NCBI GenBank assembly: GCA_963674895.2
Contig: CAXXCY010000002.1
Location: 829,355-893,354 of the forward strand
Direction: 5' to 3'
DNA from: CAXXOK01 sp963674895
GTDB lineage: Bacteria > Bacillota > Clostridia > Christensenellales > Aristaeellaceae
DNA length: 64,000 nucleotides
The position numbers and the translations under genes were made by a program. The notes below the pieces were generated by a model, which saw nothing but the letters and a program-made list of their open reading frames with translations, did no database searches and was not told the DNA's origin. Shown piece by piece: positions 1 through 7,681 of the stretch; the first letter of the stretch is position 1; every line of letters begins with the position of its first letter.

Positions 1-1216
1 CTGGACGAGCTTCTTTATGGGCACGGTGTGGACGTGGGACGAGCTGCGCGGGGAATATTACCTGCATCTGTTTGACAAAAAGCAGCCGGACCTGAACTGG
101 CGCAGCCCGCGCGTGATGGACGAGGTCAAAAAGATCCTGCGGTTCTGGCTTGAACGCGGCGCGGCGGGTTTTCGTTGCGACGTGATCAACGTCCTATACA
201 AATCCTCCTTTGAAGACGGTGAGAAGCGCGCGGCGGTGCGCGGGCTGGAACACTACAAATCGCAGGAGGGCAACCGCGAAATCCTCCGGGAATTCCGCAG
301 AAGCGTGCTGGATGCGTTCGACTGCTTTCTGGTCGGCGAGTGCGTGTTTACGGACGTGGAGGAAGCCGGGCGGCTGTGCGATCCGGCAAACCGGGAATTG
401 GATATGCTGCTGTACTTCAACCACCTGCAGGTGGACCGGCGGGTGGAGCGCTATATTCCCAAACCCTTCAGTGCCAAACGGCTGCTCAGGGTACTCGGCG
501 AATGGCAGACGGGGCTTGATTGGAACGCCGTGTATCTGGAGAGCCATGATCAGCCGCGAATCGTGTCCCACTATGGAAACGATACGGCATACTGGGCGCG
601 CAGCGCCAAGATGCTGGCGACGCTGGAGCTTACGCTGCGCGGCACGCCGTTTATCTATCAGGGGCAGGAGATCGGCATGACGAACGGTGATTTCCGCTCG
701 CTTGACGAGCTCAACGACGTGGAGAGCCGGAATATCGACAAACTGATGCGCTCGTTTGGCATCCCCAAATTCCTGCGCTGGCGGTGGATTAAAATGTCGT
801 CCCGTGACAACGCCAGAACGCCGGTGCAGTGGTCGGCGAAGGACGGCGCGGGCTTTACCACGGGAAGGCCGTGGCTGAAAATCAACGGGAATCACCGGCG
901 GATCAACTATGATTCGCAGGACAGGGACGCGGATTCCGTCCTCAGCTATTACCGCCGGATGATCGCCCTGCGCGCCGGAAGCGAAGTGCTGCGGAACGGC
1001 GCGTTCCGGCCGCTGTTTGCCAACCGGCGGGTGATGGCGTACTTGAGGGAGCTGAACGGGGAAAGCATGACCGTGCTTCTGAACTTCTCCAAACGGCCGG
1101 CGCGCGTACCCTGCCGGGGCGCGGTCGTGGCCGGAAACCTTGGCAGAACGGATTTCAACGGCGTTTTGCACCCCTATGAGGCGATCGTGCTTTCGCACAA
1201 GGAGAAACCGCAATGA
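1..1216 (+). CDS. GH13 oligo-1,6-glucosidase/alpha-glucosidase, 5' truncated by window
   Basis: This is the C-terminal part of a GH13 alpha-glucosidase that hydrolyses short alpha-1,6 or alpha-1,4 glucosides, probably in the cytoplasm. The reading frame is already open at base 2 (WTSFF, typical of the family), so roughly 150 residues lie before the window. Counting from the first visible Met (base 17), GFRCDVI carries the nucleophile Asp55, LVGEC the acid Glu108 and LESHDQP the third acid Asp178. YQGQEIGMTN and NARTPVQW are also typical of the oligo-1,6-glucosidase group. The family usually has ENHDQP, so Ser here is a small variation. The stop overlaps the start of the alpha-galactosidase by 4 bases (ATGA), so the two are translationally coupled. 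Trehalose-6-phosphate hydrolase or sucrose isomerase are less likely alternatives. Confidence 0.9.
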   Translation, partial: WTSFFMGTVWTWDELRGEYYLHLFDKKQPDLNWRSPRVMDEVKKILRFWLERGAAGFRCDVINVLYKSSFEDGEKRAAVRGLEHYKSQEGNREILREFRRSVLDAFDCFLVGECVFTDVEEAGRLCDPANRELDMLLYFNHLQVDRRVERYIPKPFSAKRLLRVLGEWQTGLDWNAVYLESHDQPRIVSHYGNDTAYWARSAKMLATLELTLRGTPFIYQGQEIGMTNGDFRSLDELNDVESRNIDKLMRSFGIPKFLRWRWIKMSSRDNARTPVQWSAKDGAGFTTGRPWLKINGNHRRINYDSQDRDADSVLSYYRRMIALRAGSEVLRNGAFRPLFANRRVMAYLRELNGESMTVLLNFSKRPARVPCRGAVVAGNLGRTDFNGVLHPYEAIVLSHKEKPQ

Positions 1217-3549
1217 TCCATATTGAAAACGACAGTTTCCGGCTGAGCACCGATACCACGAGCTACTGGTTCCGCGTCACGCCGTTCGGGCATCTGGAGC
1301 ATGTGTACTACGGGGATCGCCTGCCTGACGGTCAGGAGATGGAACCGCTGATCGTCAAGCGGGATATGCCCGTCGGAGGCACGGTGGCCTATACGAAGGA
1401 ATATCCGGCCTACAGCCTGGACACGCTGTGCCTGGAATGGTCCGGGATCGGCAAGGGCGATTACCGCGATCCGCCAGCCGAGATCAAAATGCCGGACGGC
1501 ACGTTTACCGCGGATTTCCATTACCTCAACTACCGGGTGGAGGAGGGCGCCGCCCCCATGGACGCGCTGCCGTCGGCCGAGGGTGAGAGCGCGCAGACGC
1601 TGATCGTCACGATGCTCGACGAGCCAAACCAGGTGTACCTGGACCTCTATTATACCGTGTTTGCGGACATGGACGTGATCGCGCGCCGCGCCGTGCTGCG
1701 CAATGAAAACGAAAACCCGCTTATGATCCGCAGGCTCCTGAGCCTGATGCTGGATATGCCAAACGACAATTTCCACATGGTCACCTTCGACGGCGCGTGG
1801 ATCGCGGAGGCGCACAGGCACACGCGCCCCGTGACCTACGGGCTCACCGTGAACTCGTCCGTCACCGGGGACAGCAGCAACCGCCACAATCCCGGGTTTT
1901 TGCTGGTTTCGGCGGACGCGCGGGAAAACGTGGGCAGCGTATACGGCTTCAACCTGCTGTATTCGGGCAACCATTACGGCGCGGCGGAGCTCAGCGCGCA
2001 GGAGCTGCTGCGCGTCTCGATCGGCGTCAACCCGCACTGCTTTGAATGGACGCTCAGGCACGGCGAAGCGTTTGAAACGCCCCAGGCTGTGATGTGCTAT
2101 TCCGACCGCGGCTTCAACGGGCTGTCGCAGCGCTTTCACGTCTTTGTGAACAACCACGTGGTGCGCGGCGGCTGGAAGGGGAAGGAGCGCCCGGTGGTGC
2201 TCAACAGCTGGGAGGCGTGCTATTTCAATTTCAACCAGCGAAAGCTTCTGCGCCTGGCACGCGGGGCGAAAAAGCTCGGCGTGGAGTTGTTCGTGCTGGA
2301 CGACGGGTGGTTCGGGCAGCGGGACGACGATACCAAAGGCCTGGGCGATTACGGCGTGAATACGCGCAAGCTGCCGGGCGGGTTGGAAAAGCTTTCAGAG
2401 TGCGTCCACCGGATGGGGCTCAAGTTCGGGCTGTGGTTCGAGCCGGAGATGGTGAACCCGGACAGCGATCTGTACCGCGCGCATCCCGAGTACGCGGTGG
2501 AAACGCCGGACAGGGCGCCGTCGCTGGGCCGCAACCAGCTGGTGCTGGATCTTTGCAGCCCCGACGTGCGCAATTACATCGTGGACAACGTTTCGCGCAT
2601 TCTGGATACGTGCGGCGTGGACTACGTCAAGTGGGACTACAACCGGCATATGACCGATTGCTATTCCGCATCCCTGGAAAACCAGGGCGAGTTCTTCCAC
2701 CGTTACATGCTGGGGCTGTACGACGTGCTTTCGCGCATTTTCCGCCCCCGCCCGCATATCTTGCTGGAGAGCTGCTCCTCAGGCGGCAACCGCTTCGATC
2801 TGGGGATGCTGTGCTTTTCGCCGCAGATCTGGGTGTCGGACGATACCGATCCCATCGAACGCCTCCGGATTCAGGGCGGGCTTTCCTGCCTGTACCCGCT
2901 GTCGGCGATGGGCGCGCACGTGGCCGACGCGCCGTCCCATCAGACGCTGCGCGAGACGCCTTTCTCCACGCGCTTCAACGCGGCGGCGTTCGGCTGTCTG
3001 GGGTATGAGCTGGACGTGAACAGGCTGTCGTACGCGCAGCGCCGGGAGGTAAGGCGGCAGATCGCCTTTTACCGGGAGCACCGCAAGGCTCTGCAATACG
3101 GGATGTTCTTCCGCGGGGACGAGGACAGGGATAACCAGATCACCTGGCAGTGCGTCGACAGGGAGCGGGCGCACGGGATCGGCGGATTTTTCCAAACGAT
3201 GTCCAAGCCCGGCGGGAAGTTCGACAGGCTGCGGCTGTACGGGCTGGACCCGGAGCGCAGGTACCGCGTAAAAACCGTGCCGCAAAGCGCATTCATCAGC
3301 CGGTTCGGGAGCCTGGTTTCGTATGCGCTGCCGTTCCGGCTGCGCCCGGACGGATGGCTGTTCCAGAAGATCAACCGGCTGTACGACATGAAGGAGAACG
3401 TGGAATCCTATTCCGGCCCCGGGCGGCTGCTGCTCCACGGAGTGCAGCTCAACAACCAGTTCACGGGCACCGGATATCATGATAATCTGCGGCTCCTGGG
3501 GGATTTCGGCTCGAACCTCTACACCATCGAGGCGGAAGAAGCGATATAG
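1213..3549 (+). CDS. GH36 alpha-galactosidase
   Basis: The 778-residue protein matches GH36 alpha-galactosidases in length (about 720-750) and motifs. It releases terminal alpha-galactose from raffinose-family sugars or galactomannan fragments. The nucleophile is Asp475 in VKWDYN, and the acid/base lies in SDDTD (residues 542-546). WFEPEMVNPDSDLY and ESCSSGGNRFD are the substrate-binding loops. There is no signal peptide, so it should act on imported oligosaccharides. It starts inside the stop codon of the preceding alpha-glucosidase; the pair would degrade plant galacto-oligosaccharides to glucose and galactose. No transporter or regulator for them is visible, since the operon enters from outside the window. 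Confidence 0.95.
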   Translation: MIHIENDSFRLSTDTTSYWFRVTPFGHLEHVYYGDRLPDGQEMEPLIVKRDMPVGGTVAYTKEYPAYSLDTLCLEWSGIGKGDYRDPPAEIKMPDGTFTADFHYLNYRVEEGAAPMDALPSAEGESAQTLIVTMLDEPNQVYLDLYYTVFADMDVIARRAVLRNENENPLMIRRLLSLMLDMPNDNFHMVTFDGAWIAEAHRHTRPVTYGLTVNSSVTGDSSNRHNPGFLLVSADARENVGSVYGFNLLYSGNHYGAAELSAQELLRVSIGVNPHCFEWTLRHGEAFETPQAVMCYSDRGFNGLSQRFHVFVNNHVVRGGWKGKERPVVLNSWEACYFNFNQRKLLRLARGAKKLGVELFVLDDGWFGQRDDDTKGLGDYGVNTRKLPGGLEKLSECVHRMGLKFGLWFEPEMVNPDSDLYRAHPEYAVETPDRAPSLGRNQLVLDLCSPDVRNYIVDNVSRILDTCGVDYVKWDYNRHMTDCYSASLENQGEFFHRYMLGLYDVLSRIFRPRPHILLESCSSGGNRFDLGMLCFSPQIWVSDDTDPIERLRIQGGLSCLYPLSAMGAHVADAPSHQTLRETPFSTRFNAAAFGCLGYELDVNRLSYAQRREVRRQIAFYREHRKALQYGMFFRGDEDRDNQITWQCVDRERAHGIGGFFQTMSKPGGKFDRLRLYGLDPERRYRVKTVPQSAFISRFGSLVSYALPFRLRPDGWLFQKINRLYDMKENVESYSGPGRLLLHGVQLNNQFTGTGYHDNLRLLGDFGSNLYTIEAEEAI

Positions 3550-3608
3550 AAGAAGACGTTAGGGATTTCGTCCTGAAAACCATGATCGGTGGGCGTTGCG
3601 CCAATACC

Positions 3609-3643
3609 GTTACAAAAGCCGCGCGATGCGCGGCTTTTGTAAC
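3609..3643. terminator. Perfect 16-bp hairpin between converging genes
   Basis: GTTACAAAAGCCGCGC (3609-3624) and its exact reverse complement (3628-3643) are separated by a 3-base loop. The stem contains an A-run on one side and a T-run on the other, so it can act as a bidirectional intrinsic terminator for the glycosidase operon and the minus-strand serS. Confidence 0.8.
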
Positions 3644-3677
3644 GTGCCAATGTCATAAAGAAAAACGATATTGTCTC

Positions 3678-4976
3678 CTAACGCTTCGGAAGTATTGCTG
3701 CCTGCCCGCCCATGTAGGGCCGGAGGGCGGCGGGGATGTTCACGCTGAAGTCGGGGTTGAGGTTGTTTTCCAAAAACGCGACCAGCATGCGCGGCGGGGC
3801 GACCACGGTATTATTGAGCGTATGGGCGAGGGTATTGCCGCTTTCGCCCTTGATGCGTATTTTCAGCCGCCGTGCCTGCGCGTCGCCGAGGTTGGAGCAC
3901 GAGCCGACCTCGAAATATTTCTGCTGCCGGGGTGACCACGCCTCCACGTCCAGCGATTTCACCTTCAGGTCCGCCAAATCGCCCGAGCAGCATTCCAGCG
4001 TCCGCACGGGGATATCGAGCGTGCGGAAAAATTCCACGGTATACTTCCACAGCCTGTCAAACCACTGTTCGCTCTCCTCGGGCCTGCAGACGATGATCAT
4101 CTCCTGCTTTTCAAACTGGTGGATGCGGTACACGCCGCGTTCCTCGATGCCGTGCGCGCCCTTTTCCTTGCGGAAGCAGGGGGAGTACGAGGTCAGGGCA
4201 TAGGGCAGGTCCTCCTCCTTGAGGATCGTATCGAAAAACTTGCCGATCATCGAATGCTCGGACGTCCCGATCAGGTACAAATCCTCGTCCTCGATCTTGT
4301 ACATCATGGCGTTGAGCTCCGCAAACGACATCACGCCGTCTACCACGGCGGAGCGGATCATAAACGGCGGAATGCAGTACGTGAATCCCTTGCCGATCAT
4401 AAAGTCCCGGGCATAGGAAAGCACGGCGGAGTGCAGCCGCGCGATATCGCCCATCAGGTAATAAAACCCGCTGCCCGCCACGCGCCGCGCCGAATCCAGA
4501 TCCAGCCCGTCGAAGCGTTCCATCAGATCGGTCTGGTAGGGGATCTCAAAATCCGGCACCTTCGGCTCGCCGAATACCTCGCGCTCAACGTTTTCTGCGT
4601 CGCTTTTGCCGATGGGCACGGAGGGCGCGATCATCTGCGGCAGGACGAGCATGATTTTTCTCAGTTCTTGTTCATCATAAGCTAAAAGGTCTTCGTCTCT
4701 TGTGAGTTGTTCTGCTTGCATTGAAATAGTAGCTTTTCCAATAGCAGCTTCTGTATTATAGCCCATTGCTAAAAGCCGTCCTATTTCCTTGGATTGTTTA
4801 TTACGGTTGGCGCGCAGATCGCTGATACTGCCCTTCAGCCTCCGTATCTCCGCGTCCAGCGCGATGGCCTCGTCCACCATCGGCAGTTTATCATCCTGAA
4901 ATTTCTTTTGGATATTCTCTTTCACGGCGTCGGGGTTTTCCCGCACGAAACGGATGTCCAGCAAGGAGTATTCCAC
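3678..4976 (-). CDS. serS: Seryl-tRNA synthetase
   Basis: The 432-residue class II synthetase charges tRNA-Ser with serine. An N-terminal helical arm (about residues 30-110) precedes the catalytic core. The serine/ATP motifs are present: TSEHSM (T-x-E), CFRKEKGAHG...YRIHQFEKQE (motif 2), VGSCSNLGDAQARR and a motif 3 ending in RPYMGG. Motif 3 reads LNNTVVAPPR instead of the usual LNGSGLAVGR, a form reminiscent of archaeal enzymes. It lies 29 bases downstream of a second SerS-like gene on the same strand, and is the copy that keeps the catalytic residues, so it is probably the working enzyme. Part of the arm is encoded by an unusually AT-rich stretch (4661-4800; 53 of 140 bases are G or C), with codons such as TTA, AGA and GCT not favoured by its neighbours. 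Confidence 0.92.
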   Translation of the reverse strand: MEYSLLDIRFVRENPDAVKENIQKKFQDDKLPMVDEAIALDAEIRRLKGSISDLRANRNKQSKEIGRLLAMGYNTEAAIGKATISMQAEQLTRDEDLLAYDEQELRKIMLVLPQMIAPSVPIGKSDAENVEREVFGEPKVPDFEIPYQTDLMERFDGLDLDSARRVAGSGFYYLMGDIARLHSAVLSYARDFMIGKGFTYCIPPFMIRSAVVDGVMSFAELNAMMYKIEDEDLYLIGTSEHSMIGKFFDTILKEEDLPYALTSYSPCFRKEKGAHGIEERGVYRIHQFEKQEMIIVCRPEESEQWFDRLWKYTVEFFRTLDIPVRTLECCSGDLADLKVKSLDVEAWSPRQQKYFEVGSCSNLGDAQARRLKIRIKGESGNTLAHTLNNTVVAPPRMLVAFLENNLNPDFSVNIPAALRPYMGGQAAILPKR

Positions 4977-5005
4977 CTTTCGAAATGATTACTTGGGCTT
5001 AATGA

Positions 5006-6280
5006 TTACCGGATCACGTCGGTGCGCATGTACGGCCGCAGTTCCCCGGGCACGGATACGGAGCCGTCCTCGTTCTGATGGTTTTCCAGAATCGCGGCCA
5101 CCGTGCGCCCGATCATCAGGCCGCTTCCGTTGAGCGAATGGCAAAACCGGGGCTCACCGCCGGCCTTCTCCTGATACCGTATATTCAGGCGCCGGGCATG
5201 GAAATCCTCACAGTTGGAGCAGCTGGACACCGGCACATACCGGCTGCCGCTGGGCATCCAAACCTCCAGATCGTAGGTCTTGGCGGCGGAGAAATCCAAT
5301 TCGGCCGCGCACTTCAAAATCACGCGGTAGGGGAGGTTCAAAAGCTGGAGGACCTTCTGCGCCTGTTCGGTCATGCCCTGCAGTTCCTCATAGCTGTGCT
5401 CGGGCTTGCACAGCTGCACCAGTTCGACTTTGTTGAGCTGGTGCTGCTCGATCAGATCGCACGTATCCAGCCAGTTGTTTCCGGCCGCCGAACGGAAGCA
5501 GGCTGAAAACGAACAGTGGTGAACGGGCAGCCTGTCGTCCGCCAGGTCCGTATCCCGGTACAGATGGAGCACGGACGACTGCGCCAACCGGAAGTGGCGC
5601 GGCTGCGGACGCGCCACTACGGCGGCGTCGTCTACCATGAGCAGCGACTGCAGATCGGCATCCCTGTCGTTGAGGATGATATAAGGCGTGGCCACCTCGC
5701 TGTATCCGGCGCGGATGTGCGTATCCAGAAGAAAATTCACCACCGCGCGCTCCAGCTGCGCCCCCAGGCCGCGGTACACCGTGGATTGCGTGTCGCTGAC
5801 CGCGGCGTGGAGGTCATAATCGAAAATGCGCAGATCGGCGCCGATATTCCAATAGGGCTTCGGCTCCCAGGTGATCTTCTGGGGCGCGTTCCAGTGGTAC
5901 ACCTCCACGCTGCACACTTCGGCGTTGCCGGCCGGTACGGACGCGTGCGGATAGTTGGGTGTGGAGAGCAAAAACACGTTGATCTTGTCCTCCAGCTCCG
6001 CGATATCCACGTCCAGCGCGGCGATCTCCGGGCCCAGCGCGCGTATCTCGCGGGTGATCATCTTAATCTCCGCGTCGGATACGCCCTGCTGCTTGGCGGT
6101 GCCGATCTTCTTGCTCAATTGGTTCCGGAGCGCCTTTTTTTCTTCCGATTCGCCCGCCAGCTTACGCCGCAGTTCCTCCTGCCTGACCAGCCAGTCCACC
6201 TCGTTCGCGCTCAACCGGCGCGACTTGAGCATGGACTTGAGCTCCTCGGGATTTTCTACGATCCGGTTGAGATCCAGCAT
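5006..6280 (-). CDS. SerS-like paralogue lacking serine-recognition residues
   Basis: The 424-residue protein has a full bacterial SerS layout: coiled-coil tRNA arm (about residues 25-110) and class II core. Motif 3 is canonical (NGSGLMIGRTVAAILEN), as are the SSCSN and YDLEVW segments. However, PTAEVPLT has become RLAQSSVLH, so the T-x-E glutamate is gone; FRSEAG is FRSAAG; the DTRGLIRxHQF segment reads DTCDLIEQHQL; and the glutamate before SSCSN is replaced (YVPVSS). These residues bind serine and the adenylate in known SerS enzymes, so serine activation looks doubtful. The frame is intact and upstream of the canonical serS, so it is probably expressed. It may bind tRNA-Ser without charging it, activate another amino acid, or regulate; the function is unknown. 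Confidence 0.8.
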   Translation of the reverse strand: MLDLNRIVENPEELKSMLKSRRLSANEVDWLVRQEELRRKLAGESEEKKALRNQLSKKIGTAKQQGVSDAEIKMITREIRALGPEIAALDVDIAELEDKINVFLLSTPNYPHASVPAGNAEVCSVEVYHWNAPQKITWEPKPYWNIGADLRIFDYDLHAAVSDTQSTVYRGLGAQLERAVVNFLLDTHIRAGYSEVATPYIILNDRDADLQSLLMVDDAAVVARPQPRHFRLAQSSVLHLYRDTDLADDRLPVHHCSFSACFRSAAGNNWLDTCDLIEQHQLNKVELVQLCKPEHSYEELQGMTEQAQKVLQLLNLPYRVILKCAAELDFSAAKTYDLEVWMPSGSRYVPVSSCSNCEDFHARRLNIRYQEKAGGEPRFCHSLNGSGLMIGRTVAAILENHQNEDGSVSVPGELRPYMRTDVIR

Positions 6281-6313
6281 ACGCTTTCCTCCTTATACCC
6301 GAAGGGGAGCCGG

Positions 6314-7477
6314 TCAAACGTTAGCATACACCACGTTGCGCAAATCCCGGATCACGGCGTTTGTACCCGCGCCCGCAAGCTGCTGCATGACGACCAGCAC
6401 CATGCGTCTCTCCGGGCATACGGTCATATACGTGCCCGTCCATCCGTCCCAGCCGAACTCGCCCTTCACGCCCAGCGAGAAGGATTGGCCAGGGGAGAGC
6501 ATGACGCGCATCAGCCCGCCGTAGCCGTACCCCAGCAGCGTATCCCAGTTCAGGGAGTTTTGCTGCTGATCGTTCAGGTGGTTTTCCGAGAGCCAGCCGA
6601 CCGCGTTTTGCGACAGGATGCGTTCCTTTTTCAGCTTGCCGCCTTTGAGCAGCATGCGCCCGAAGACCATCGCGTCGTCGATCGTGGAGAATACGCCCGC
6701 GCCGCCCTCCAGAAAATCCGGCAGGGAAAACACGCCGCGCAGCTTCGCATGCTCTGGATGGACCGACAGGGCATTGTCCTTCAATTCATAGATCGTCGCC
6801 AGGCGGCCGCTTTTTTCCTCAGGTACGAAAAACCCGGTATCCGTCATACCCAGCGGGCCGAATAGGGTCTCTTCCATATACTCGTTGAGCGGCTTGCCGG
6901 ACGCCGCCTCGATGACCGCGCCCAGCACGTCCGCCGAGGTGCCGTACATCCACTGTTCGCCGGGCTGGTGCGCCAGCGGGACCTGTCCGATGCGGTTGGC
7001 TGCGTCCAGCGTGGAGATGGGTTTGCCTTGCGCGATTTCCTGTTCCAATTGCAAAAACGAGGTCATCATCATGCGCTCGGCGGGCGTGTTTTCCCCGGGA
7101 TAGGGGAGCCCCGAGGTCATGGTGAACAGATCACGCACCTTGACGGGGCGCTTGGCGGGTGTAAGCTCGGTATCGCTGACGGCCACCTGCTGGTCCTTGA
7201 ATTTCTCAAGGAAATCGCTTACGGGCGCCATGATGTCCAGCAGTCCGCGCTCGACCATCGTCATGGCGGCGACGGCCGTCATCGGCTTGGTCAGCGAATA
7301 CAGGCGGAAAATGGTGTCGCGGGCGATCGGCTTATGCTCCGCGATATCGGCGTATCCAGCCGTTTGGAACAGCGCTTCTTCCTCGTCGCGCCATACAAGC
7401 ACCGATACACAGGGCGTTTGGTTTTGGGCGACCGCCTGATCAAGCACCCTTTCGATATCCTGTTTCATGCGTTTCAC
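6314..7477 (-). CDS. Serine hydrolase, class C beta-lactamase/PBP4* fold
   Basis: The protein (about 387 residues) is a beta-lactamase-family hydrolase. The nucleophile motif S-x-x-K is SLTK in FRLYSLTKPM, near residue 61, followed by the second motif in MYGTSADVLG and a C-terminal GEFGWDGWTGTY segment where the third motif is expected. No signal peptide or lipobox is visible, so it is probably cytoplasmic and more likely an esterase or D-amino-acid peptidase than a drug-degrading lactamase. A GTG at 7477 is favoured as the start because AAAGGAG lies about 10 bases before it; a GTG at 7486 is only one base from that site, and an ATG at 7468 is rather far. The real substrate cannot be told from sequence. 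Confidence 0.82.
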   Translation of the reverse strand: MKRMKQDIERVLDQAVAQNQTPCVSVLVWRDEEEALFQTAGYADIAEHKPIARDTIFRLYSLTKPMTAVAAMTMVERGLLDIMAPVSDFLEKFKDQQVAVSDTELTPAKRPVKVRDLFTMTSGLPYPGENTPAERMMMTSFLQLEQEIAQGKPISTLDAANRIGQVPLAHQPGEQWMYGTSADVLGAVIEAASGKPLNEYMEETLFGPLGMTDTGFFVPEEKSGRLATIYELKDNALSVHPEHAKLRGVFSLPDFLEGGAGVFSTIDDAMVFGRMLLKGGKLKKERILSQNAVGWLSENHLNDQQQNSLNWDTLLGYGYGGLMRVMLSPGQSFSLGVKGEFGWDGWTGTYMTVCPERRMVLVVMQQLAGAGTNAVIRDLRNVVYANV

Positions 7478-7681
7478 TGTTCTCACGCTCCTTTGGAAAC
7501 CTTACCGGAAGCATAGCACCGCAAGGCTTTCCTGTCAATCGCATGAGCGTGCCGGCGGACGGCGCGCGGACTTTATATCCCATGGATATCCTATGCTTTT
7601 CATCCGGACAAAGCCCGATGGCAGGCAGGGATATTTCGCTTGAAAACAGAATAGTTACAGGATACCCATAAGGAGGACGTT

